This document shows, one piece after another, positions 1-6,470 of a stretch of 9,570 nt of DNA. The stretch's first letter is position 1; each line of letters opens with the position of its first letter. Origin of the DNA: Alphaproteobacteria bacterium (GTDB lineage: Bacteria; Pseudomonadota; Alphaproteobacteria; Rhizobiales; Xanthobacteraceae); assembly GCA_005884855.1 (NCBI GenBank), contig VAZS01000375.1:1-9570 (forward strand), in the 5' to 3' direction. The translations under genes were made by a program, and so were the position numbers. Below the pieces are notes generated by a model, which saw nothing but the letters and a program-made list of their open reading frames with translations, ran no database searches and was not told the DNA's origin.

Positions 1-156
1 CTATACCGCGTCAGCAAGGACGTGGTCGCCGAGGCCGGCGCGACAGATGAACTATCCAAAAAAGTCTACGCGAGCTATCAGCAGTTCCTTCCTTTGATCA
101 TAGATTGGAGCGACATTGCCGAAGGGGCTTTCCTGAACAGCCGCAGGCTGGTTTGA
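1..156 (+). CDS. TRAP transporter substrate-binding protein, DctP family (3' end only)
   Basis: The window opens inside a reading frame that runs 51 codons to a TGA at 154-156. The visible tail contains SKDVVAEAGA, then SKKVYASYQQF, then a Trp-containing stretch (IDWSDIAEGAFLNSRR). This is the usual end of periplasmic binding proteins of tripartite (TRAP) transporters: a last long helix with a K-V/I-Y-x-S-Y-x-x-F pattern, followed by W-x-x-I-x-E-x-A-(F/Y)-L. Such proteins capture organic acids or similar solutes in the periplasm for the DctQ/DctM membrane subunits. The start, signal peptide and ligand-binding arginine lie outside the window, so neither ligand nor completeness can be judged. 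No DctQ/DctM genes follow, so any partners must be to the left. The assignment rests on the C-terminal pattern only. Confidence 0.65.
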   Translation, partial: LYRVSKDVVAEAGATDELSKKVYASYQQFLPLIIDWSDIAEGAFLNSRRLV

Positions 157-223
157 AGAACATAGCTCCACTTTCATCCGCTTAGCCCATGCTCCGGCGC
201 TCGGGATTTTCCAATTCGTGGAA

Positions 224-243
224 CGGGCCGTTACCCCGGCCCG
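224..243 (+). terminator. Possible terminator hairpin after the TRAP binding protein
   Basis: CGGGCCG, a 6-base loop (TTACCC), then CGGCCCG form a perfect 7-bp GC-rich stem 67 bases after the stop codon at 156 and 90 bases before the next start. It is followed only by ACGCGTTTGATT, not by a proper T-run. It could be a weak intrinsic terminator or simply a stable hairpin. The rest of the 177-base gap (157-333) shows no gene. A loose promoter-like pair (TTGATT at 250, TAACTT at 274, 18-base spacer) lies after the hairpin and could serve the next gene, but it is too weak to call. Confidence 0.4.
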
Positions 244-333
244 ACGCGTTTGATTGCCTGTCCGCCCATTGGCTAACTTGCTAAATCGCTAGAGACGCCA
301 TTTTCTGAACGGGTTGGACCAAGCGACGGTACT

Positions 334-1314
334 ATGAGACGGCGCGAGTTCTTACTCCTGATAAACGGCGCGGCGACGATTTGGTCGATGACGGCTCGGG
401 CGCAGCAGCGGACCATGCCCGTTGTCGGTTTCCTGGACCCGACCTCGCTCGATAAGTACGCACCGTTCGTCGCCGCATTTCGTAACGGCCTAAGCGAGGT
501 CGGCTTCGTCGAGGACCGCGACGTAACGATTGAGTACCGCTGGGCAGAGGGCAAATATGATCGGCTGCCCATGATGGCAGCCGATTTGGTGAAGCGCCAG
601 GTCGCCGTCATCGTCGCGACCGGCATCACAGCCGCGCGCGCAGCGAAAGCGGCGACTGAGACGATCCCAATAGTCTTCAACACGGGAGGGGACCCGGTCA
701 AATTTGGACTTGTCGGCAGCCTCAACAGGCCAGAGCGCAACGTTACAGGCGTTGCATCGTTGGGAAAAGTGCTCGTCGCCAAGCAGTTTGAACTGCTCCA
801 CGAAATCGTTCCCAACGCTGACGCCGTCGCCTTCCTTGTGAACCAGAACAATGCGGTTGCGACGCTAGACACGAGCGATGCGCGTGCGGCAGCCGCTGCT
901 TTGAAAAAAAAGCTGATTGTCGTCAAAGCCGCCACTAGGGACGAAATAGAAACCGCTTTTAGGTCCATCATTGAACAAGGCGGCGGTGCCGTCGTTGTAC
1001 AGACCGATCCGTTTTTCCTGGGCCGACGCGATCAGATCGTGGCCCTTGCAGCGCAGACCCGCATTCCTGCAATTTACTATTTGAGTGATTACCCGGCGGC
1101 GGGTGGCCTGATGAGTTACGGAAGCAGCCTTGCTGACGCGCTGCGTCTCGTCGGCAACTATACCGGCCGCCTTCTCAAGGGCGCAACGCCAGCCGACTTG
1201 CCGGTCCAACAATCAGTTAAGGTGGAGCTGGTGATCAATCTGAAGACCGCGAAGTCGCTGGGCCTTACAGTGCCAGCATCGCTGCTTGCCGCCGCCGACG
1301 AAGTAATCGAGTGA
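334..1314 (+). CDS. ABC transporter substrate-binding protein, ABC_sub_bind family (lone gene)
   Basis: This 326-residue protein is predicted to be exported and to bind a small solute in the periplasm. The N-terminus MRRREFLLL, a short hydrophobic stretch and an AxA-like site (TARA, residues 20-23, then QQ) form a signal peptide with a twin-arginine-like start, as is typical of this family. The mature part begins MPVVGFLDP and continues with the type 1 periplasmic-fold features: RNGLSEVGFVEDRDVTIEYRWAEG around 51-74, a DLVKRQVAVIVATG strand near 85-98, and a C-terminal INLKTAKSLGLTVPASLLAAADEVIE that is close to the family consensus. Length is normal. No Shine-Dalgarno sequence is evident before the ATG, but the canonical RRREF start supports it. 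Relatives occur in many copies in Bradyrhizobium-like genomes, often without permease genes, and none is present here. The ligand is unknown. It converges with the HAD gene 40 bases downstream. Confidence 0.88.
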   Translation: MRRREFLLLINGAATIWSMTARAQQRTMPVVGFLDPTSLDKYAPFVAAFRNGLSEVGFVEDRDVTIEYRWAEGKYDRLPMMAADLVKRQVAVIVATGITAARAAKAATETIPIVFNTGGDPVKFGLVGSLNRPERNVTGVASLGKVLVAKQFELLHEIVPNADAVAFLVNQNNAVATLDTSDARAAAAALKKKLIVVKAATRDEIETAFRSIIEQGGGAVVVQTDPFFLGRRDQIVALAAQTRIPAIYYLSDYPAAGGLMSYGSSLADALRLVGNYTGRLLKGATPADLPVQQSVKVELVINLKTAKSLGLTVPASLLAAADEVIE

Positions 1315-1354
1315 AAATGAGATAGCAGGTTCGGGACGGCATGCGGTAAACACC

Positions 1355-2074
1355 CTAACACCCCATCTTGTCGGCAATGCCGTTGAAATCCTTCGCCACG
1401 ATGTCCCAATCGCCGGTCGCCTCGAAGTCGTATTTCTGCAACGGGCCATACTCCGTCGGGCGCGCAACGAATGCGGTTTTCAATCCGAGTTTCTGGGCGG
1501 CTTTCAGATCATGGTTGTGCGCGGCGACCATCATCACCTGCTCCGGCTGAAGGCATAGCAAGCGCGCGGCGCCAAGATACGTCTCGGGGTCCGGCTTGTA
1601 ATGCTCGAACAGCTCGGCCGACAATATCAAGTCCCATGGCAGCCCCGCATGTTTGGCCATGTTGGTCAGCAGCGCGACGTTGCCGTTGGAGAGCGGACCG
1701 ATAATGTACTTTGTCTTCAGCCGCCTCAGTCCGGGGACGCTGTCCGGCCACGGGTTGAGCCGATGCCAGCCGGTGGTGAGATAATGCAGGTCGGCCTCGT
1801 TCAATCCCTTGATTGAAAACTGCGCGACCAGATTCTCCAGTGACTGCCGGTGCAGTCTGTCCAGGATCACGTAGCCGCGCTCCGGATGCTTTCGCACCTC
1901 GTCCATTGACGCTGCGTAGACCGCGCGCCAGCCATCGACCAGCGCAGTCCAATCTGCGTTGATGCCACGCTGTCCGCCCCATTTGGTGAAATCCGCGATC
2001 AGGTTGCTGCGCCAGTCCACCACAGTACCGAAGACATCGAACACCAACGCCTTCACAGCCGAAACAGCAGACAT
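1355..2074 (-). CDS. HAD superfamily type II hydrolase (haloacid dehalogenase-like)
   Basis: This 239-residue protein belongs to the L-2-haloacid dehalogenase (HAD type II) family, soluble enzymes that use an aspartate nucleophile to hydrolyse a C-halogen or C-O bond. Motif I is VFDVFGT with nucleophile Asp13 and Thr17. Motif II is LSNGN (Ser129-Asn130). Motif III is YKPDPETY with Lys160 and, six residues on, Tyr166, the spacing of the classical dehalogenase Lys/Tyr pair. Motif IV is VAAHNHDLKAA with Asp189. In classical L-2-haloacid dehalogenases motif IV reads like SSNAWD; here the Ser and Asn positions are Ala184 and His186, so true dehalogenase activity is uncertain. A GGAG lies 6 bases before the ATG. 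It is last in the minus-strand run, 74 bases after the acetyltransferase gene. Family assignment is secure; the substrate is not. Confidence 0.88.
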   Translation of the reverse strand: MSAVSAVKALVFDVFGTVVDWRSNLIADFTKWGGQRGINADWTALVDGWRAVYAASMDEVRKHPERGYVILDRLHRQSLENLVAQFSIKGLNEADLHYLTTGWHRLNPWPDSVPGLRRLKTKYIIGPLSNGNVALLTNMAKHAGLPWDLILSAELFEHYKPDPETYLGAARLLCLQPEQVMMVAAHNHDLKAAQKLGLKTAFVARPTEYGPLQKYDFEATGDWDIVAKDFNGIADKMGC

Positions 2075-2097
2075 GGTACGCTCCGTTTCTTTGCTGT

Positions 2098-2130
2098 GGC
2101 GTTCGAGAGTTCGCTCGCTTCGCTCACGCC
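2098..2130 (-). repeat. Bulged inverted repeat between the GNAT and HAD genes
   Basis: GGCGT(tc)GAG and CTCACGCC can form an 8-bp stem with a two-base bulge around a loop that carries a short direct repeat (TTCGCTCGC / TTCGCTCAC). There is no T-run on either strand, so I do not call it a terminator. It lies in the 74-base gap and ends 24 bases before the HAD start codon, so it could affect expression of that gene relative to the upstream ones. Confidence 0.3.
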
Positions 2131-2148
2131 CTCAAACAACGAGACCGT

Positions 2149-2598
2149 TCAGAACTTTTTTCGGTATTGGACGAAGCCCGGCCGTTCGGCGACCTGATTG
2201 TACAATTTTTGGGCCGTCTCATTCGTTTCGTGCGTCATCCAGTAGAGACGGCTTGCTCCGGCCTCGCGAGCGGCACTTTCGACGGCCGCAATCAAGTTAC
2301 GTCCCGCTCCGCTTCCTCGCACCGAGGGCTCCACGAACAAATCCTCCAGGTAGCAGTAGCATAGCGGAGCCCAAGTCGAGCGATGCAGCAGGTAGTGAGC
2401 AATCCCAATCAGTTGTCCGTCGCGCTCGGCAACGAACGCGCCGAGACGCTCGAGCGGATCGAAGAATCGCCGCCACGTTGCATCTGTTATGTCGGATGCG
2501 AGCGTCGACTTGTAAAACGTCAGATAGCCCTGCCACAACGGCTCCCACGCCGCGCGATCGCCGGGCTTTACAGGTCTGATGGTGATTTCGCCAGCCAT
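2149..2598 (-). CDS. GNAT family N-acetyltransferase
   Basis: This is a small soluble enzyme of 149 residues that would transfer an acetyl group from acetyl-CoA to an amine on a small molecule or protein. It starts with the GNAT opening ITIRPVKPGDRAAWEPLW. A core strand FVAERDGQLIGIAHYLLH (55-72) is followed by motif A, LEDLFVEPSVRGSGAGRNLI (84-103), whose R94-G-S-G-A-G loop binds the CoA pyrophosphate. The end has the motif-B pattern with Tyr133 and GFVQYRKKF. I chose the ATG at 2598. A longer version would need a TTG at 2631 and would overlap the glpX stop codon, and its extra 11 residues do not look like family sequence. The ATG leaves 10 bases after glpX, which suggests co-transcription and possibly coupling. 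Substrate cannot be assigned. Confidence 0.85.
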   Translation of the reverse strand: MAGEITIRPVKPGDRAAWEPLWQGYLTFYKSTLASDITDATWRRFFDPLERLGAFVAERDGQLIGIAHYLLHRSTWAPLCYCYLEDLFVEPSVRGSGAGRNLIAAVESAAREAGASRLYWMTHETNETAQKLYNQVAERPGFVQYRKKF

Positions 2599-2608
2599 GC
2601 CCGCGACC

Positions 2609-3607
2609 TTAGTCGAGGTGGAATTTTTCAAGCTGACGGTGGTCGGCCTTGATGTAGCGCACCGTGCCGGTGACCGAGCGCATGACCACGGTCTCTGTCT
2701 CGATCACGTCTTTGCGGAATTTGACTCCCGACAGCAGCGAACCAGTCGTAACTCCGGTTGCAGCGAAAAGGCAGTCTCCCCTTATCATGTCTTCGACGCC
2801 GTAGATCATGCGCGGATCGGCAACACCCATTTTGCTTGCCCGCTCGCGCTTCTCCTCGCTATCGAGGATCAGCCGGCACTGCATCTGGCCTCCGATGCAA
2901 CGCAACGCCGCCGCCGCGAGCACGCCCTCCGGCGCGCCACCGGTGCCGATATACATGTCGACGCCGGTGTTATCAGGATCGGCGCAATGGATGACACCAG
3001 CAACATCGCCATCGGTGATCAGGCGAACGGCGGCACCTGTGCCGCGCACGCCCTGGATAATATCGGAGTGACGCGGCCGATCGAGCACGAGCACTGTGAT
3101 CGCGGAAAGATCAACACCTTTGGCCTTTGCCAGCCGGCGAACGTTATCGGCGGGCGATGCATCGAGTTCGACCACGCCTTTTGCGTAGCCCGGACCCACC
3201 GCGATCTTTTGCATGTAGACGTCCGGCGCGTGCAACAAAGTGCCGCCATCGGCCATCGCCATGGTCGCGATCGCGCCGGGCATATTCTTGGCGCATAGCG
3301 TGGTGCCCTCCAACGGATCGACCGCTATATCGACTTGCGGACCGGCGTTCATCCCGACCTTCTCGCCGATATACAGCATCGGCGCCTCATCGCGCTCGCC
3401 CTCGCCGATCACCACCGTGCCTTCGATCGGCAGCTTGTTGAGTTCGCGGCGCATGGCGTCCACTGCTGCCTGATCGGCGGCCTTTTCGTTGCCGTGGCCA
3501 CGCAGCCGCGCGGCCGACACCGCCGCACGCTCCGTCACCCGCACGATTTCGAGCGTGAGAATACGCTCCAGCAGTAGCTGCGGCGGAACGGAAATATGGG
3601 TGGACAT
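2609..3607 (-). CDS. glpX: Class II fructose-1,6-bisphosphatase
   Basis: It hydrolyses fructose 1,6-bisphosphate to fructose 6-phosphate in the cytoplasm, a step of gluconeogenesis and, in autotrophs, the Calvin cycle. The 332-residue protein matches the GlpX family along its length. It has VIGEGERDEAPMLYIGEKVG (66-85) and DPLEGTTLCA (97-106), which hold the metal- and phosphate-binding acidic residues of this lithium-sensitive phosphatase fold. YIGTGGAPEGVLAAAALRC (219-237) and a C-terminal FAATGVTTGSLLSGVKF (281-297) follow. The ATG at 3607 has a strong AAGGAG 7 bases upstream; an in-frame TTG two codons earlier is less likely. It lies 50 bases after hom and 10 before the GNAT gene. In many alphaproteobacteria I recall hom-glpX-recJ; recJ is absent here. 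Confidence 0.96.
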   Translation of the reverse strand: MSTHISVPPQLLLERILTLEIVRVTERAAVSAARLRGHGNEKAADQAAVDAMRRELNKLPIEGTVVIGEGERDEAPMLYIGEKVGMNAGPQVDIAVDPLEGTTLCAKNMPGAIATMAMADGGTLLHAPDVYMQKIAVGPGYAKGVVELDASPADNVRRLAKAKGVDLSAITVLVLDRPRHSDIIQGVRGTGAAVRLITDGDVAGVIHCADPDNTGVDMYIGTGGAPEGVLAAAALRCIGGQMQCRLILDSEEKRERASKMGVADPRMIYGVEDMIRGDCLFAATGVTTGSLLSGVKFRKDVIETETVVMRSVTGTVRYIKADHRQLEKFHLD

Positions 3608-3657
3608 CAGCAAACTCCTTGAAACTTCACAGCGGATCTTGCAGCCCGCATCATCGG

Positions 3658-4977
3658 TTAGTTTTTTTCGATCCGTATCACCTGTGGCCGACCACTGATC
3701 ACCCTGTCACGCTGCACCGCCTGCAGTGCGCGATATACTGCGTCCTCGCTGGTCGCATAGGTAATCAGGATGACCGGGACCGGCGAAGCTTTCTCCTTCG
3801 CGTTGGCGGCGTCAACGCCATCCGGGTGGCGCTGGACGATCGATTCGATAGAAATTTTTTGTTCCGCGAGACGGGTGGCGATGGCAGCGGCGGTACCGGC
3901 CAGGTCGCGGGCCATCAGGCGGATATAATAGCCGCCTTCATGGCGCTCCATTGGAGCCTTTTTGATCGCGCGCAACTTCGCCACCGGCCGCCCGAAAGGC
4001 CTGGCGCGTATCCCGCGTGCCACATCGGCGATATCGGCGACTACGGCCGATGCCGTCGCGGCGCCGCCCGCGCCCGGACCGACCAGCGTGATCGGCGTCA
4101 GCCCTTCGCCGTCGATAGTCACCGCGTTGGTGACGCCCATTACCTGGGCGATCGAGGACGATTTCGGCACCATGGTCGGATGAACGCGCTGTTCGAAGCC
4201 TTTCGCGGTGCGGACCGCGACCCCAAGCAGCTTGACACGATAACCGAGTTGTTCGGCGGCGCGCAGGTCTTCCGGCGCGATAGAGGAAATGCCCTCCACA
4301 TAGACCGAGTTTTGCGCGATCTTGGTGCCGAAGGCGATACTGGCGAGAATTGCAAGTTTTTGCGCGGTATCGTGGCCGTCCACATCGAACGACGGATTGG
4401 CCTCGGCGTAACCGCGGCGTTGCGCATCCTTCAGACATTCTGCGAACGACAATCCTTCCTGCTCCATCCGGGTCAGGATGTAATTGCAGGTGCCGTTGAG
4501 GATGCCGTAGACGCGGTTAACGTCGGTGCCCGCCAGCCCCTCGCGCAGCGTTTTCACGACAGGAATAGCCGCGCCGACCGCGGCCTCGAAATTCAGCGCG
4601 CCGCCATGCTTCTCGGCTGCCTTCGCCAAGCGCAATCCATGCCTGGCAATCAGCGCCTTGTTGGCGGTGACCACCGATTTGCCTGATTTCAGCGCCGCCT
4701 CGATCGCCGACAGCGCGGGCTCGCCCGATCCACCCATCAATTCGACGAAGCAGTCGATGGTGGGATCGTTAGCCAGCGCCAGCGGATTTTTCGCCCAGCC
4801 GATACCGCGCAGATCGAGACCGCGCTTTTTCACCTTGGAGCGGGCCGTGACAGCGACGACGCGCACGCCGCGTCCGCAGCGCGCCGACAATTGCCGGCCT
4901 TGCTGCTCGATGAGACGGACCACTTCGGCGCCAACAGTGCCGAGCCCCGCAATACCCACTTTCAGGGGTGCGACCAT
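3658..4977 (-). CDS. hom: Homoserine dehydrogenase
   Basis: It reduces L-aspartate 4-semialdehyde to L-homoserine with NAD(P)H, the branch toward threonine, methionine and isoleucine. The 439-residue protein begins with a Rossmann nucleotide-binding motif G11-L-G13-T-V-G16. It has VTANKALI (103-110), the family signature GILNGTCNYILTRM (158-171), and the catalytic region DVDGHDTAQKLAILA (198-212) with Lys207. A C-terminal ACT domain (about 350-430, starting GYYIRLMARDLAGTAAAIA) is the usual site for feedback control by threonine, which can be expected from the family but is not shown here. The frame stays open another 77 codons upstream, but the ATG at 4977 fits the family start. Ribosome binding is weak (an AGG 11 bases upstream). 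It lies 79 bases after the aminotransferase gene, with an inverted repeat between them. Confidence 0.96.
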   Translation of the reverse strand: MVAPLKVGIAGLGTVGAEVVRLIEQQGRQLSARCGRGVRVVAVTARSKVKKRGLDLRGIGWAKNPLALANDPTIDCFVELMGGSGEPALSAIEAALKSGKSVVTANKALIARHGLRLAKAAEKHGGALNFEAAVGAAIPVVKTLREGLAGTDVNRVYGILNGTCNYILTRMEQEGLSFAECLKDAQRRGYAEANPSFDVDGHDTAQKLAILASIAFGTKIAQNSVYVEGISSIAPEDLRAAEQLGYRVKLLGVAVRTAKGFEQRVHPTMVPKSSSIAQVMGVTNAVTIDGEGLTPITLVGPGAGGAATASAVVADIADVARGIRARPFGRPVAKLRAIKKAPMERHEGGYYIRLMARDLAGTAAAIATRLAEQKISIESIVQRHPDGVDAANAKEKASPVPVILITYATSEDAVYRALQAVQRDRVISGRPQVIRIEKN

Positions 4978-5011
4978 GACGCAAAAAACCTGCCGGAGAG
5001 ACGATAATGAC

Positions 5012-5056
5012 GCATGATCTGATCCGAAAAGCCGGAATCGGTTTTCGGGACCACGC
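5012..5056. repeat. Rhizobial-type intergenic palindrome between alaC-like gene and hom
   Basis: GCATGATC-tgat-CCGAAAA is followed by an 11-base loop and then TTTTCGG-GACCACGC. The inner arms CCGAAAA/TTTTCGG match perfectly. The outer arms GCATGATC/GACCACGC differ at two transitions that remain G-U pairs in the minus-strand transcript. The words GCATGATC and CCGAAAA...TTTTCGG resemble short palindromic elements that I recall from intergenic regions of Bradyrhizobium and relatives. The element abuts the aminotransferase stop codon (5057-5059) and lies inside a probable operon. It may be an mRNA-stabilising hairpin or a partial terminator. No U-run follows immediately. Confidence 0.6.
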
Positions 5057-6277
5057 CTAACGCCGGTTGGCGAGAGGAACCACGTTGTGCAACGTTTCAA
5101 TGCCGCTTTCAAGGAAGCGCCGCACACCACGGGCGGCTTGGCGGATTCGTTGCTCGTTTTCAACCATGGCGATGCGAACATAGCCCTCGCCGTGCTCGCC
5201 GAACGCAACGCCCGGCGACACCACCACTCCGGACTTCTCGACCATCAGGGTCGCGAATTGCATGCTGCCGAGGGTGCGCAAGGCCTCGGGCAATGGAGCC
5301 CATGCGAACATCGAAGCTTGCGGCGGGGGGATTTCCCAGCCAGCGCGGCCGAACGATTCGACGAGGGCATCCCTCCGCTTGCGGTAGGTGTCGCGCATCT
5401 CGCGGATGCAATCCTCCGGACCGTTCAGGGCCGCGGTAGCAGCGACCTGGATCGGCGTGAACGCGCCGTAATCGAGATAGGATTTCACCCGCGCCAGTGC
5501 TGCGATGATGCGGTCATTGCCCACGGCAAATCCCATGCGCCATCCGGCCATCGAAAACGTCTTCGACATCGAGGTGAATTCCACCGTTACGTCGATCGCG
5601 CCGGGAACCTGTAGCACCGATGGCGGCGGATTATTGTCGTCGAAATAAACTTCCGCGTATGCCAGGTCCGAGAGCAGGAATATCTCGTGCTTCTTCGCAA
5701 ACGCCACGAGATCCTTGTAGAAGTCGAGGCTCGCGACGTAGGCGGTAGGATTGGAGGGATAGCAGACCACGATCGCCAGCGGCTTGGGGATCGAATGGAT
5801 GATCGCACGTTCGACTGCTTCGAAAAATTGCGGCGTCGGCTCAGAGGGGACCGAGCGGATTACCCCGCCGGCCATCAGAAAACCAAATGCGTGAATCGGA
5901 TAGCTCGGGTTCGGGCACAGCACCACGTCACCGGGCGCGGTGATCGCCTGGGCGACATTGGCAAAGCCCTCCTTCGAGCCCAGCGTTGCGACGATCTGAG
6001 TGTCCGGATTGAGCTTCACCCCGAAACGGCGGTCGTAATAGGCCGCCTGCGCCTTGCGCAGCCCGGTAATCCCGCGCGATGCGGAATAGCGGTCCGTCCG
6101 CGGCTTACCCAAGGTTTCTTTCAATTTTTCGATGACATGGGGCGGCGTCGGCAGATCCGGATTGCCCATGCCGAGATCGATGATGTCGGCTCCCGCGTTC
6201 CGTGCGGCCGCCTTGGCGCGATTGACCTGCTCGAATACGTAAGGCGGTAACCGGCGGATGCGGTAAAATTCTTCCAT
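5057..6277 (-). CDS. PLP aminotransferase, AlaC / LL-diaminopimelate aminotransferase type
   Basis: This is a cytoplasmic class I/II aminotransferase of 406 residues that uses pyridoxal phosphate. Its whole length resembles the E. coli glutamate-pyruvate aminotransferase AlaC as I recall it: RIRRLPPYVF at the start, IIDLGMGNPDLPTPPHVIEK (32-51), YSASRGITGLR, GSKEG (100-104), NPSYPIH, YPSNPTA with Asn176, SDLAYAEV with Asp204 and Tyr207, SMSKTFSMAGWRMGF with the Schiff-base Lys239, and VRIAMVEN with Arg368 for the substrate carboxylate. Database entries for this subgroup are often named LL-diaminopimelate aminotransferase, but the AlaC resemblance makes alanine or another amino acid equally possible. 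The ATG at 6277 has GGAG 7 bases upstream; the frame is open further but without family resemblance. It lies upstream of hom and probably shares its transcript. Confidence 0.9.
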   Translation of the reverse strand: MEEFYRIRRLPPYVFEQVNRAKAAARNAGADIIDLGMGNPDLPTPPHVIEKLKETLGKPRTDRYSASRGITGLRKAQAAYYDRRFGVKLNPDTQIVATLGSKEGFANVAQAITAPGDVVLCPNPSYPIHAFGFLMAGGVIRSVPSEPTPQFFEAVERAIIHSIPKPLAIVVCYPSNPTAYVASLDFYKDLVAFAKKHEIFLLSDLAYAEVYFDDNNPPPSVLQVPGAIDVTVEFTSMSKTFSMAGWRMGFAVGNDRIIAALARVKSYLDYGAFTPIQVAATAALNGPEDCIREMRDTYRKRRDALVESFGRAGWEIPPPQASMFAWAPLPEALRTLGSMQFATLMVEKSGVVVSPGVAFGEHGEGYVRIAMVENEQRIRQAARGVRRFLESGIETLHNVVPLANRR

Positions 6278-6354
6278 AACCTCGCTCCGGCAGGGAGAAT
6301 CGCCGACACTCCGCCTTTTCGAAACCGAATTTGGCTTCCTCTTGAAACCGCACC

Positions 6355-6410
6355 AAATCAATGATTTAGGGCGAGTTCAGGCGCAGAATTAGTGCATTTC
6401 GCCCTGATTT
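6355..6410. promoter_or_regulatory. Operator-like dyads upstream of the aminotransferase gene
   Basis: In the 183-base spacer before the aminotransferase start there is a 13-base dyad AAATCA-A-TGATTT (6355-6367). It is followed directly by AGGGCG, whose complement CGCCCT comes at 6400-6405, itself followed by GATTT. The stretch is richer in A/T than its surroundings and lies about 80-130 bases before the ATG. That is a plausible place for a promoter with a regulator site, but I cannot name a regulator or fix a -35/-10 pair. Otherwise the spacer holds no gene. Confidence 0.25.
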
Positions 6411-6453
6411 GAATTGCGCTTCTTTTTACCACGGACGCACCGCAACGCCAGTG

Positions 6454-6470
6454 CGGCAGGTCACCTGCCG
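6454..6470 (-). repeat. Perfect palindrome overlapping the lipoprotein stop codon
   Basis: CGGCAGGTCACCTGCCG has 8-base arms around one central base and contains the TGA stop (6461-6463, minus strand). As RNA it would make a 6-bp stem with a five-base loop holding the stop codon. No U-run follows, so it is not a standard terminator. It may slow mRNA decay or attenuate reading into the aminotransferase gene. Confidence 0.5.

Noticed and set aside
2104..2126. Short tandem TTCGCTCGC/TTCGCTCAC considered as a repeat array or CRISPR remnant
   Set aside because: Only two short adjoining copies with no spacers; treated as part of the loop of a bulged inverted repeat.
2599..2631. Longer GNAT start (TTG at 2631) overlapping the glpX stop
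   Set aside because: Rare start codon and non-family extra residues; the ATG at 2598 gives a normal GNAT N-terminus.
2579..3298. A 239-codon open frame on the + strand opposite glpX and the GNAT start
   Set aside because: Antisense shadow of two genes with clear family motifs; no ribosome-binding site or domain of its own.
3619..4686. A 355-codon open frame on the + strand opposite hom
   Set aside because: It lies almost wholly antisense to the well-supported hom gene. Its translation is rich in Arg, His and Asp without any recognisable domain, and such frames are common opposite high-GC genes.
4978..5208. Upstream extension of hom by 77 codons
   Set aside because: The extension overlaps the 3' end of the aminotransferase gene and the palindrome, and its sequence (Arg/Ser/Lys-rich) does not resemble homoserine dehydrogenase. 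The family start is MVAPLKVGIAGLGTVG.
5687..6250. A 187-codon open frame on the + strand opposite the aminotransferase gene
   Set aside because: Antisense to a conserved gene and without recognisable features.
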